Assembly (NCBI GenBank): GCA_965262505.1
Contig: CBDHFM010000030.1
Coordinates: forward strand, 434,001 to 498,000
Length of the DNA stretch: 64,000 bases
Reading direction: 5' to 3'
From: JACPPO01 sp965262505
GTDB taxonomy: Bacteria > Acidobacteriota > Vicinamibacteria > Vicinamibacterales > UBA2999
Of the stretch, positions 35,673 to 44,500 are shown piece by piece. Below the pieces are notes generated by a model, which did not search any database, had not been told where the DNA came from, and was given only the letters and a program-made list of their open reading frames with translations. Numbering within the stretch: position 1 is the stretch's first letter; each line of letters starts with the position of its first letter. Position numbers and translations under genes: made by a program.

Positions 35673-35961
35673 TCGGTTGCAACGAGGGTAGTTCCTCTGC
35701 CGACAACAACAGCTTGATCGTCCGGGGTTGGCGTGGAACCCGACTGATCAGACCGCGCCGCTCAAGCTCGACGATCATGTGGTGGACGGCCGGGGGCGTG
35801 ACCTGAAAGAACCGTTGGAAGTCCGCTTCGGCCGGTGGCGTTCGGTGAAGGAGCGTGTACGTGTAGAGGAAGGCTAGGTACTGGCCCTGCTTCTGGGTGA
35901 ATCTCGGTGATGAACGGCTGGACACGGGATCGGGAAGGTGATCCAAGATGTCCATGCACAT
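35593..35961 (-). CDS. Small winged-helix protein (LexA/MarR DNA-binding-like) of the IS630
   Basis: A 122-residue protein. The core (about 20-95) is a winged helix: TQKQGQYLAFLYTYTLLH, PPAEADFQRFFQVTPPAVH, then ELERRGLISRVPRQPRTI. It resembles the LexA/MarR DNA-binding domain and has no LexA protease part. Its start lies within the 5' end of the transposase gene on the opposite strand, with a 14-base overlap. It runs off the left end of the element, so its last 14 or so residues come from flanking DNA and its native stop is lost. It is likely an IS-encoded regulator or accessory factor of the transposase; that role is inferred from position. Confidence 0.65.
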   Translation of the reverse strand: MCMDILDHLPDPVSSRSSPRFTQKQGQYLAFLYTYTLLHRTPPAEADFQRFFQVTPPAVHHMIVELERRGLISRVPRQPRTIKLLLSAEELPSLQPIKNHCGKVLARDRHSRLPTRSDPHGR

Positions 35962-37115
35962 ACGCTATCGCATCACGCTGACCTACGATGAACAGCAACA
36001 GCTTCAGGCGCTTGTGAGCGGCGGCCAGGGGGCGGTTCGCAAGATCAAGCGGGCGCAGATTCTCCTCGCCGCGGACGCCACATCCACCGACGAGATGATC
36101 GCGCTCAACGTTGGTGTCGGCACGTCGACCGTGTACCGGACCAAGCAACGCTTCGTCGAGGAAGGACTGGACCGAGCGCTCCGCGAAGTGCCCCGTCCCG
36201 GCGCGCCGCGCAAGCTCGGCGCCAGCGATGAAGCCCTCCTGGTCGCGGTCGCTTGCTCACATCCACCCTCCGGGCGTGCGCGATGGACACTGGATCTCCT
36301 GGCCCGCGAGATGGTGCGACTCACCTCGCACGAGGCCCTGTCGGGCGACACGGTGGGTCGCCGGCTTGCCGAGATGGCGCTGAAGCCGTGGCAGGAGAAG
36401 ATGTGGTGCATTCCGACGGTCAACGCCGAGTACGTGGCGCGAATGGAAGACGTCCTCGATCTCTACGCCGAGCCGCCGGATCCGCGGCGACCGGTCGTCG
36501 GCTTCGATGAAACACCCCGGCAACTGATCGGCGAAGCGCGTGTCCCGATTCGGGCCAAGCCCGGGAAGCCCAGACGAGTCGACTACGAGTACGTGCGCAA
36601 CGGCACGGCGAATGTCTTCATGTTCGTAGACGTGAATCGCCCCTGGCGACATGCCAAGGTCACCGACCAACGCACGTGCGTCGACTTCGCAGAGTGCATG
36701 CGCGATCTCGTCGATGAGCACTACCCGGAGGCCGAACGGATCCGTGTGGTGCTCGACAATCTTTCGGCACATTCAGCGGCAGCGCTCTACCACGCCTTCG
36801 ATCCCGCCGAGGCACGACGGATTCTCCGTCGGCTCGAGTTTCACTTCACGCCGAAACACGCCAGCTGGCTCAACATGGTCGAGATCGAAATCGGCGTGAT
36901 GGTCAAGCAGTGCCTCGATCGTCGGATCCCTGCCAAGGCGATCCTCATCAAGGAGATCGCGGCATGGGAGCAACGGCGCAATGACGAGAAGGCGCGCATC
37001 CACTGGATGTTTACAGTCGACCGTGCTCGCGAAAAGCTCGGCCGTGTGTATCCGCAACCCGCTGGTCGGGCCAAAGCCGCCGCGTGAACCGGTCAGATCC
37101 ACTGCGGCGAGGTAC
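35649..37115. mobile_element. IS630-family insertion sequence A, intact
   Basis: A 1467-bp element bounded by imperfect inverted repeats of about 30 bp: left end GTACCTTGCCGCAGTGG, right end (complement) GTACCTCGCCGCAGTGG. A duplicated TA flanks it at 35647-35648 and 37116-37117, the target site of the IS630/Tc1 group. It encodes a one-frame transposase and a divergent small winged-helix protein. It sits in the last codons of the beta-helix gene. Confidence 0.9.
35948..37087 (+). CDS. IS630-family transposase, single frame
   Basis: A 379-residue transposase. An N-terminal HTH covers about 25-75 (RAQILLAADATSTDEMIALN) and a second about 90-140. The DDE core has VVGFDETPRQL, VVLDNLSAHSAAALYH and HASWLNMVEIEIGVM. 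Unlike the two IS630-B copies at 56027 and 61767, no frameshift is needed. It is probably active, since the ends and the TA duplication are intact. Confidence 0.9.
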   Translation: MSMHIRYRITLTYDEQQQLQALVSGGQGAVRKIKRAQILLAADATSTDEMIALNVGVGTSTVYRTKQRFVEEGLDRALREVPRPGAPRKLGASDEALLVAVACSHPPSGRARWTLDLLAREMVRLTSHEALSGDTVGRRLAEMALKPWQEKMWCIPTVNAEYVARMEDVLDLYAEPPDPRRPVVGFDETPRQLIGEARVPIRAKPGKPRRVDYEYVRNGTANVFMFVDVNRPWRHAKVTDQRTCVDFAECMRDLVDEHYPEAERIRVVLDNLSAHSAAALYHAFDPAEARRILRRLEFHFTPKHASWLNMVEIEIGVMVKQCLDRRIPAKAILIKEIAAWEQRRNDEKARIHWMFTVDRAREKLGRVYPQPAGRAKAAA

Positions 37116-37316
37116 TAGAGGCGTTCGAGCCGTAGGCCACAAGAGCAGCCGCTGGCGCAGACTCCCTGGGCTCCCGTTCTCGCGTCTACTCCGTTCCCGT
37201 GGTCGCGGCGAAGACGACCCGCGCCGGGTCGCGGAGGAATCGCAGTATCGATTGGTGGAGTATAGCCGGTCGACGTCGTCCGGGACCGAAGGACGATTTC
37301 GGGGTGCGCCGTGTGG

Positions 37317-39863
37317 CTAGAACTGGAAGCGCATGCCGACTTCGATCTCCCGCGGGTCGCCTGCGCCGGTCGGCTGGCCGAACCGTCTGGAGGTCAGGGC
37401 ACCGCTCACATCTTCGAAATTCACCCTGTTGAGCACGTTGGAGGCGTTGGCAAACACGTTGACCTGGACGCCGCCGCCCCCGGCTCGCTGTCCGCTACCC
37501 GTGTTCCGCTGCAGGAAGAACACCTTGGACAGGTTGAGATCCATGCTCTGAAACCCGGGTCCCGTCTCACTGTTGCGGGGCACGCCCGGCGGCCGGTCGT
37601 TCGATTGGGTGTCGCCGTTGTCGTCCCGCCCGGTCGTGATCGTGTACAGCTCGCCGCTTCGCAACCGCACGCCGAGCGTCACGAAGACTCCCAGCGGGAG
37701 CTGCGCGTTCACGCTGGCATTGACCTGATGCCTCCGGTTGTTGTTCCGGCCCCAGTCAGCCGCGAGATCGTAGTTGCTCGACGGCAGGCAGAAGGCACAC
37801 TCCGAGTCGTCCATCTCGCGGTTCAGGCTGTAGTTACCCGAGACCGTGAGGATCCGTAGGCGCTGCCGCACGTCGAACCGCAGAGTGTTGGTGACGGATC
37901 TCCCGGTCGACTGGAACTTGAGGATGTTGCCCTGCGTCGGGTCCGGGCGCTCGGTTTCGCCCGGCCGCGGCGCGTTCAGGTTGACGGTCCGGAACTGGTT
38001 GCTGCTGCGGTTGTATTCGTACGACACCGTTGTCTGCACGTTGCCCGGCAGCGTCTGCTCGATCGAGACCCGCGAGTTCAGATCCGACGGGGCCTCGAGA
38101 TCCGGGGAGCGCACCCGGATCGACGACGGTGGAATCAGCTCGGTGGTGCCCGACAGAAAGGGGTTCGGGTAGGACGGGTTCGTCACGACGAGTTCCTGTT
38201 GCCGCGTGCCATCGAGTCGCAGGAGCCGTTCGACGTTGTTGGAATTGAGCCTGCTGTGGAACAGGCCGACGCCTCCCCGGAGCACGGTCGTGTCGCTGAC
38301 GGCGTACGCGTACCCGAGACGTGGGTCGAAGTTGTTCCAGTCGTCCAGGTTGCTCTGCGCTTCGTATCGCACGCCGAACATCAGCATCAGGCGGTTGGAC
38401 AACCGGAGGTCGTTCTGCACGAACACCGCCCCTTCGACCTGCGTCATCTCGAGCAGCGGGTCGCCCGTGGACACCTTGTAGATCGTTGGTGTGCCGTTCT
38501 CGAAGTCCTCCAGGCTGGCGAATTCGAACGCGCCGTTGAAGTCGTCCTCGGTGAGCGAGCGATCGCTGAGATGGCTCAGGTCGAAGCCGGCCTTGAAGGT
38601 GAGACGGTCGCCCGTCCGGAGCAGCAGGCTCTGGAACTCGGCCGTCCTGCTACGGCTCTCGTTCTGATTGCCGTTGCCGCCTCCTTCAAACGCGTCCTTG
38701 ACGTCGATCGCCACACCCTGCGTGATTCTCCGATTCTCACTGTTGTTGCGTTCGTAGCCAACCCTGACGTCGAGCACCGTCCTGTCCGACAGTTGTGACA
38801 GGCTCCGCACGGTGGAGGACATGAAATTGAACTCGTTGTTTCTCCCCCGCTCTCGCAGGGTGATCCGACCGATGTTCTGGAGCTCTCGCCGATTGGTGTT
38901 GTAGTTGGTTGAAAAGTGCAGCGCCTGCCGGTCCGACACCTGGAGCTGGCCGTTGCCGCTGAACCGGCGTCGCAGGTTCGGCTGCGTGATGTTCTCCGAC
39001 ACCGTGCCACCGGGCGTGATCGCGAAGACGGTGTTGACGTTGTCTTCCACGTTCTGGCTGGTCGTGAAGCCGATCGTCAGGCGGTTCGAGAGCACCGGGC
39101 CGTTGAAGCCGGCATTGATGTTGCGCCTTTCGTAGGGGGGCTTGTTGTCGGCTAACGCGTTGCGCTCGTTCAGGTTGTGGTTCTGGTAGGTGAAGTTCAC
39201 GTTGCCGTGGAAGTCGCCCACGCCGCCGCGCGTGATGACCTCGTTGCTGCCTCCGCGGTCACGGCCCCAGTTGTTCCATTCGCCGCGGTTACCACCGCCC
39301 AGGCTCTCAGTGGTGTAGGGGTTGTTGTTGATGCGGATCTGCGCGATCTGCTCGCTGCTTCCGGCGCCGCCGCGGCCGGGCCCTCCCTGGGCGTCGGCTT
39401 CCCCGTCCAGGCGCGCGTGCTCGGGTACGTCGACGTCGCCGGCCATCCGCGCACGCAGCCACGCTTCGCTCTGTTCCGGCGTCAGCACGTCATCGACGTC
39501 TTCGAGAAACGCCTCGCTCATCCACGCGATGCCGGCGAGTGCCTGGTCGAGCTGGTCGCCCTGAGGGGGACCGCCGCTGAAGTCGAGGACCTCTCCGAAG
39601 AGTTCCTCTGTGGAGCGCCTCTGCTCGTCCATCACGAGGGCGATCGCCTGCACCTGCTCTTCGGTGAAGGGCATGCCCGCGTCCTCGAGTGTTCCGGCCA
39701 GCGCGTCGCGGATCTCGTCGAGCGGGTTCTGGACCAGCAGTCCGCCCTGCTCCTGGGCGAACGCGGAACCGGCTGTCAGCACTGCCAGCACGGCGACCGT
39801 AACTACTCTTCGCACTATTCTCTCCAATGACGCCCTTTGCACACGAGAACCGGACTCGACCAT
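37317..39863 (-). CDS. TonB-receptor-like outer-membrane barrel with helical N-terminal domain
   Basis: ATG 39863 gives 848 residues with signal VVTVAVLAVLTAGSAFAQ. Residues about 35-135 are a predicted helical domain (PFTEEQVQAIALVMDEQRRS, VLTPEQSEAWLRARM) resembling LTxxQ/Spy-like or EF-hand-like helical modules. A Gly-rich linker leads to a short remnant of the plug/barrel junction (SNEVITRGGVGDFHGNVNFT, FNGPVLSNRLTIGF) and then a barrel ending in MRFQF. The usual carboxypeptidase-regulatory domain and full plug of Oar-like receptors are replaced by the helical module. Transport of a ligand with TonB is therefore uncertain. No TonB or ExbBD genes are near. Confidence 0.8.
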   Translation of the reverse strand: MVESGSRVQRASLERIVRRVVTVAVLAVLTAGSAFAQEQGGLLVQNPLDEIRDALAGTLEDAGMPFTEEQVQAIALVMDEQRRSTEELFGEVLDFSGGPPQGDQLDQALAGIAWMSEAFLEDVDDVLTPEQSEAWLRARMAGDVDVPEHARLDGEADAQGGPGRGGAGSSEQIAQIRINNNPYTTESLGGGNRGEWNNWGRDRGGSNEVITRGGVGDFHGNVNFTYQNHNLNERNALADNKPPYERRNINAGFNGPVLSNRLTIGFTTSQNVEDNVNTVFAITPGGTVSENITQPNLRRRFSGNGQLQVSDRQALHFSTNYNTNRRELQNIGRITLRERGRNNEFNFMSSTVRSLSQLSDRTVLDVRVGYERNNSENRRITQGVAIDVKDAFEGGGNGNQNESRSRTAEFQSLLLRTGDRLTFKAGFDLSHLSDRSLTEDDFNGAFEFASLEDFENGTPTIYKVSTGDPLLEMTQVEGAVFVQNDLRLSNRLMLMFGVRYEAQSNLDDWNNFDPRLGYAYAVSDTTVLRGGVGLFHSRLNSNNVERLLRLDGTRQQELVVTNPSYPNPFLSGTTELIPPSSIRVRSPDLEAPSDLNSRVSIEQTLPGNVQTTVSYEYNRSSNQFRTVNLNAPRPGETERPDPTQGNILKFQSTGRSVTNTLRFDVRQRLRILTVSGNYSLNREMDDSECAFCLPSSNYDLAADWGRNNNRRHQVNASVNAQLPLGVFVTLGVRLRSGELYTITTGRDDNGDTQSNDRPPGVPRNSETGPGFQSMDLNLSKVFFLQRNTGSGQRAGGGGVQVNVFANASNVLNRVNFEDVSGALTSRRFGQPTGAGDPREIEVGMRFQF

Positions 39864-40264
39864 TCCCTCATTGTCGCACGATTGCGCCGACCCGGGGGGA
39901 TGAACCGCACTATGTAATCCTTTTCCAACTACCCAACTTTTCCAACTTCTCCAACTTCTTGGACGTCCCGTCGCATCGTCGGTTGCACTGTTGACGGGCA
40001 TGGCACCGGCCGACGATCTCCGCCCTCAGGGTGGCTCAGAGTGGCGGTTGCGCCGCCCACCTGTATCTGTACATATACGTTGCTGCTGCCCGGCGACGTT
40101 TACCTGCTCGAATGCTGACGGGCGTGATTTTTCGCCGAATTACGAACCAGTCGAATCGGGGGTAGAAACGATCGACTTCTGACACCCGGACGGACGGTGA
40201 CGCTCGGCTTGGCTTGCAGCACGAGTGGGGCAATACGGTCGGGACCGAGGTTGAACGCGACGGG
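39864..40264. other. 401-bp intergenic region with CCAACTT repeats
   Basis: No gene is supported here. Bases about 39922-39962 carry a low-complexity run with repeated CCAACTT/CCAACTA units. The region should hold the promoter of the minus-strand barrel gene and the end of the M23 peptidase transcription unit; neither a clear promoter nor a terminator was identified. Confidence 0.4.
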
Positions 40265-41170
40265 CTACGGGTCCTCCGTCGCCGTCATCAGCGACAGCGG
40301 ATCGACGCGCGTGCCATTCAGACGCACGCTCCAGTGCAGGTGAGGGCCGGTGACGCGTCCGGTCGCGCCGACGCGTCCCAGCCTGGCGCCTCGATCGACG
40401 ACATCCTCCGCTTCAACCGTCATCGCCGAGAGGTGGGCGAACAACGAATACAGACCGGCACCATGATCGACGATGACCGTGTTGCCGGTGAAGTACAGAT
40501 CGCCGGCAAGCACCACCGTTCCGGCCGCCGGCGCCGTCACGAGCGTACCGGTCGGGCTGCTGAAATCGATCCCGGCATGTGGACTTCGGGGCTGGCCGTT
40601 GAAGACGCTGCGCGATCCGAAGTTGGACGACGGCTCTGTCATCAGCGGCAGCGCGAAAGCCCGGTCCCACTGCCGCGGCGTGACGGTCTCGAAGATGCCG
40701 TTGATCTGCGACGCTTCGCCCAGGATGCGTTCGACGACGTCTGCCGGCGGATCGACGAACTCGGGGGCAACCCGCAGCGTCCGGGTGCGGAACTGTTTCG
40801 GCTGCACGCGCAGCGACGTCTCACGAGCAGGCGCCGGCCTCAGAGGCGGCGCGGACACGACCAGCGGATAGGCCCCCGGCGCCACGTCGAGATCGATGCC
40901 GATAAGCCCCTGCCACCGGGTCCCGTCCGGCGACAGGTCCAGCGGGATATCGCGATCGAATGCCGAAGCTTGCGGACCTCCCTCGTCGCACTCGCAGATG
41001 ACATCCACCCGGACAACCTCACCGGGCTGTATCGCACGTGCGACGAGCGCCACTTCCATGCCGGGCGGCGCTTGTGCCAGCGTGATCGTGGATCCGGACG
41101 AGCCTGGCCCGAGCGCGCCGGCGGCCGCCGTCAGGACGACCGGGCCGATCCATCGTGATGATCGAGTCAT
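40265..41170 (-). CDS. M23-family metallopeptidase
   Basis: A 301-residue exported protein with an N-terminal hydrophobic segment. An Ig-like region at about 35-120 precedes the LytM/M23 domain at about 175-295: FGSRSVFNGQPRSPHAGIDF (HxxxD zinc ligands) and VTGPHLHWSV (HxH). These endopeptidases cut peptide cross-links in peptidoglycan. All zinc ligands are present, so it should be catalytically active. It is transcribed towards the barrel gene. Confidence 0.88.
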   Translation of the reverse strand: MTRSSRWIGPVVLTAAAGALGPGSSGSTITLAQAPPGMEVALVARAIQPGEVVRVDVICECDEGGPQASAFDRDIPLDLSPDGTRWQGLIGIDLDVAPGAYPLVVSAPPLRPAPARETSLRVQPKQFRTRTLRVAPEFVDPPADVVERILGEASQINGIFETVTPRQWDRAFALPLMTEPSSNFGSRSVFNGQPRSPHAGIDFSSPTGTLVTAPAAGTVVLAGDLYFTGNTVIVDHGAGLYSLFAHLSAMTVEAEDVVDRGARLGRVGATGRVTGPHLHWSVRLNGTRVDPLSLMTATEDP

Positions 41171-41267
41171 TCAGCGAAAGATGTTGTTTTCATGCGACCA
41201 CCCTGACAGCAGTGCATCGTGCGACGCACTATGTAGTTTGCACAGTGTAGTGTATCGGAAGCTGGCC

Positions 41268-41520
41268 CTATCTCGGCGCAGGTGCGCGCGCGTCGTGGAG
41301 CCCTTTCGCGGCCGTGGCCGTGAGGATGATCGCTCCGCCCACGAGCGTCTGCGTGCCGGGGTCTTCTCCCCGCGCGAGCCACGTCCAGATCGGATTCAGC
41401 ACCGGTTCGATGAGCAGGAGCAGCGAGACGTCGAGCGCCGGCACGTGCGCGACCGCGCTCGTCAGGAGGATGTAGGCGACGGCGATCTGGAAGACGCCGA
41501 GGTACGCCATGGTGATCCAC
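41268..41520 (-). pseudogene. 3' remnant of an EamA-family transporter
   Basis: About 83 residues match the C-terminal EamA domain (YLGVFQIAVAYILLTSAVAH, LLLLIEPVLNPIWTWLARGE). The upstream three quarters of the gene are missing. Similarity stops near 41520-41535, where the DUF11 gene begins on the opposite strand. In-frame sequence further upstream is antisense to that gene and not transporter-like. Confidence 0.75.
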
Positions 41521-44500
41521 TCGACGGTGTGGACCAACGGTCGCGGGAGGTTCGACTCGACCTGGTACGTCAACCCGGACGACTCGGGCGGCGCCGTCTT
41601 TCTGCTGACGGCCCTCGGCGGCACCTCCGGTCTGGCGGCGGAGTGGGTCTTTACGGACAACCCGGCAGTCAACCTCGACCAGTGCCGGAATGGCGAGAGC
41701 ACGACGCCAAACGACTGTTTTGATTTCGGCGCCAGCCAGGGGAGCTTCGGATGGGTCAACGGCAACGCCGGTCCGGAGCACTCGCACTACGCCGAGGGGC
41801 ACTCGATTCCGTACCGCGCGCGGATGACGGAATTGCCGGTCGGCGGAACGGTCGTAATCGAGCTGGGTTACGACATCAAGCACGGCGGCAAGCACGCGCT
41901 CGATTTCCTCACGCACTACCAGCGGCTGTTGCCGCACGGGGGGTTCGGGCACACGCCTGAGGTCGTCACACCCTTCGACATCCTGGGCAACGGCGTGCAG
42001 GGTGTGTCTAGCACTTTCAGCGAACACCCGATTCCGGTACCGGTGCCGGACTTTCACGGTTCGCCGGTAGCCGGCCAGCCGGCCGCACGCTTCAACAGCC
42101 TCCCGGCAGGTGAGCGCGTGATGACGCTGTGGGGCGGCACGATCGAGGATATCCAGTACGGGACCAACGGCGACCTGACGGCCGCGCAGTCGGAGACCAC
42201 GATCCTGATTACCTTTACGCCTACCTCCGACGCGAATGGCAATGGCGCCAAGACAACGACGGCGGTCCTGGCCTGGGGCGGCCACATCGCCCGCACGGCG
42301 GACTGGGGGGCGGGGGCGGGCACCATCTCAGGGTCGCCGTACCACATGCGGATCAAGGACTGGACGGGCGACCCCTCCCTCGGCAACCTCGGGAACCAGG
42401 ACCGATCGCTCAAGGTGGAGGCGGTCTTCCCGGCCGGCAAGGTCACGATCGTGAAGAACACCGAAGGCGCCGACGGGACGTTCGACTTCTCGTCGACCGG
42501 CGGTGGTGGCCTGCCGGCCGACTTCAGCATCACGACGACCGACGGCACGGGCAGCATCACCTTCAGCCAAGTACTGACCGGCGCAAAGACGGTTACCGAG
42601 GGCGCCCTCGCGAACGGGTGGGAGTTCCGAAACCTCGTCTGCGAAGAGGCCGGTATTGGCCTGGGCGTTCCGGACAACGGCACGACGACCGACGGGTTCA
42701 ACACCGCCTTGATCGATATGGACGGTGCCGAGCACATCACCTGCACGTTTGTCAACAAGGCCACCGGCAAGATCACGCTCATCAAGAACGTGGACAACAC
42801 GGGCGGCGGAACCAAGGAAGTAAAGGATTTCCCGCTGTTCGTGGGCGACGACCTAGTCCATTCCGGCATCGCGACCAACCCGACGCCGGGGACGTACACC
42901 ATCAGGGAGGACAATCTTTTCGGGCTCGACTACACGGCCAGTGACTGGTCTTGTGTCGGTACGGGCTTCACGCAGGACGGCAGCGGCGAAATCGTCGACA
43001 TCACGATCGACGTGGGCGCAGATGTCACCTGCACGATCACCAACACGTTCCAGCCGAACCCGTTGATGACGGTCGAGAAGACGTCGACGACGACGAGCCT
43101 GTCGGCGCCGGGGACGGTGACCTACGACTACGTGGTGACGAACGACGGCAACGTGACGCTGACCGGCGTCAGCCTGGCCGATGACAATGACAACGACGAT
43201 GCGAGCTGCGTGGCGACCACTATTCCGGTGGGCGGCTCCACGACCTGCACGGCGACGCACACCTTCACGCAGGCGGAGCTGGACGCGAACGGGTCGCCGG
43301 TGGCGGCCAGCGGTGTGCTGTTCAACACCGTGACGGCGAGTTCGAACGAGGCGCCGGATGCGGGGGACGACCTGAGCATTCCGATCGTGCGGAACCCGGT
43401 GATGACGGTCGAGAAGACGTCGGTGACGACGAGCCTGTCGGCGCCGGGGACGGTGACCTACGAGTACGTGGTGACGAACGACGGCAACGTGACGCTGACC
43501 GGCGTCAGCCTGGCCGATGACAATGACAACGACGATGCGAGCTGCGTGGCGACCACTATTCCGGTGGGCGGCTCCACGACCTGCACGGCGACGCACACCT
43601 TCACGCAGGCGGAGCTGGACGCGAACGGGTCGCCGGTGGCGGCCAGCGGTGTGCTGTTCAACACCGTGACGGCGAGCTCGAACGAGGCGCCGGATACGGG
43701 GGATGACCTGAGCATTCCGATCGTGCGGAACCCGGCGCTGTCGATCGTGAAGACGGCGACGCCGACGACGTATGACGCGGCAGGCAACGTCATCAGCTAC
43801 AGCTATCTGGTGACGAACACGGGGAACGTGACGATCAGCCAGCCGATCACGATCGATGACGACATCGCGACGGACGAGGCGTGCCCGGCGGTGCCGGCGA
43901 GCCTGGCTCCGGGGGACACGATCACGTGCACGGCGAGCCACACGATCACGCAGGCCGACCTGGATGCCGGTTCGGTGACGAACGTGGCTTCGGCCAGTGG
44001 CTTCGACCCGAACGGGAACGCGGTGACCTCGCCGACCGACACCGAGACGGTGACGGCGAACCAGGATCCAGCGATTCTGGCTGACAAGGCGTTGACGGAC
44101 AACGACGACCTGGACGGGTCGGGTGACGTGAGTGTGGGCGACACGCTGACGTACACGATCACGGCGACCAACACGGGGAACGTGACGTTGAGCAACGTGA
44201 CGGTCGACGACACGCTGACTGGCACGGTGGGGGCGGCCTGCGCGGTCAGCCTGGCGCCGGGTATCAGTTGCTCGGTCGATGTCGACTACGTCGTGCAGCA
44301 GTTGGACGTGGATGCGGGCACGATTCAAAACACGGGCACGGTCAGCGGCACCCCGCCGGTCGGCCCGCCGGTCAGCGACGACGACCCCGAGGACGTACCG
44401 GTGCCGAGCCCGTCGCTGGTGACGGTCAAGGAGCTGACGGACAACGACGACCTGGACGGGTCGGGTGACGTGAGTGTGGGCGACACGCTGACGTACACGA

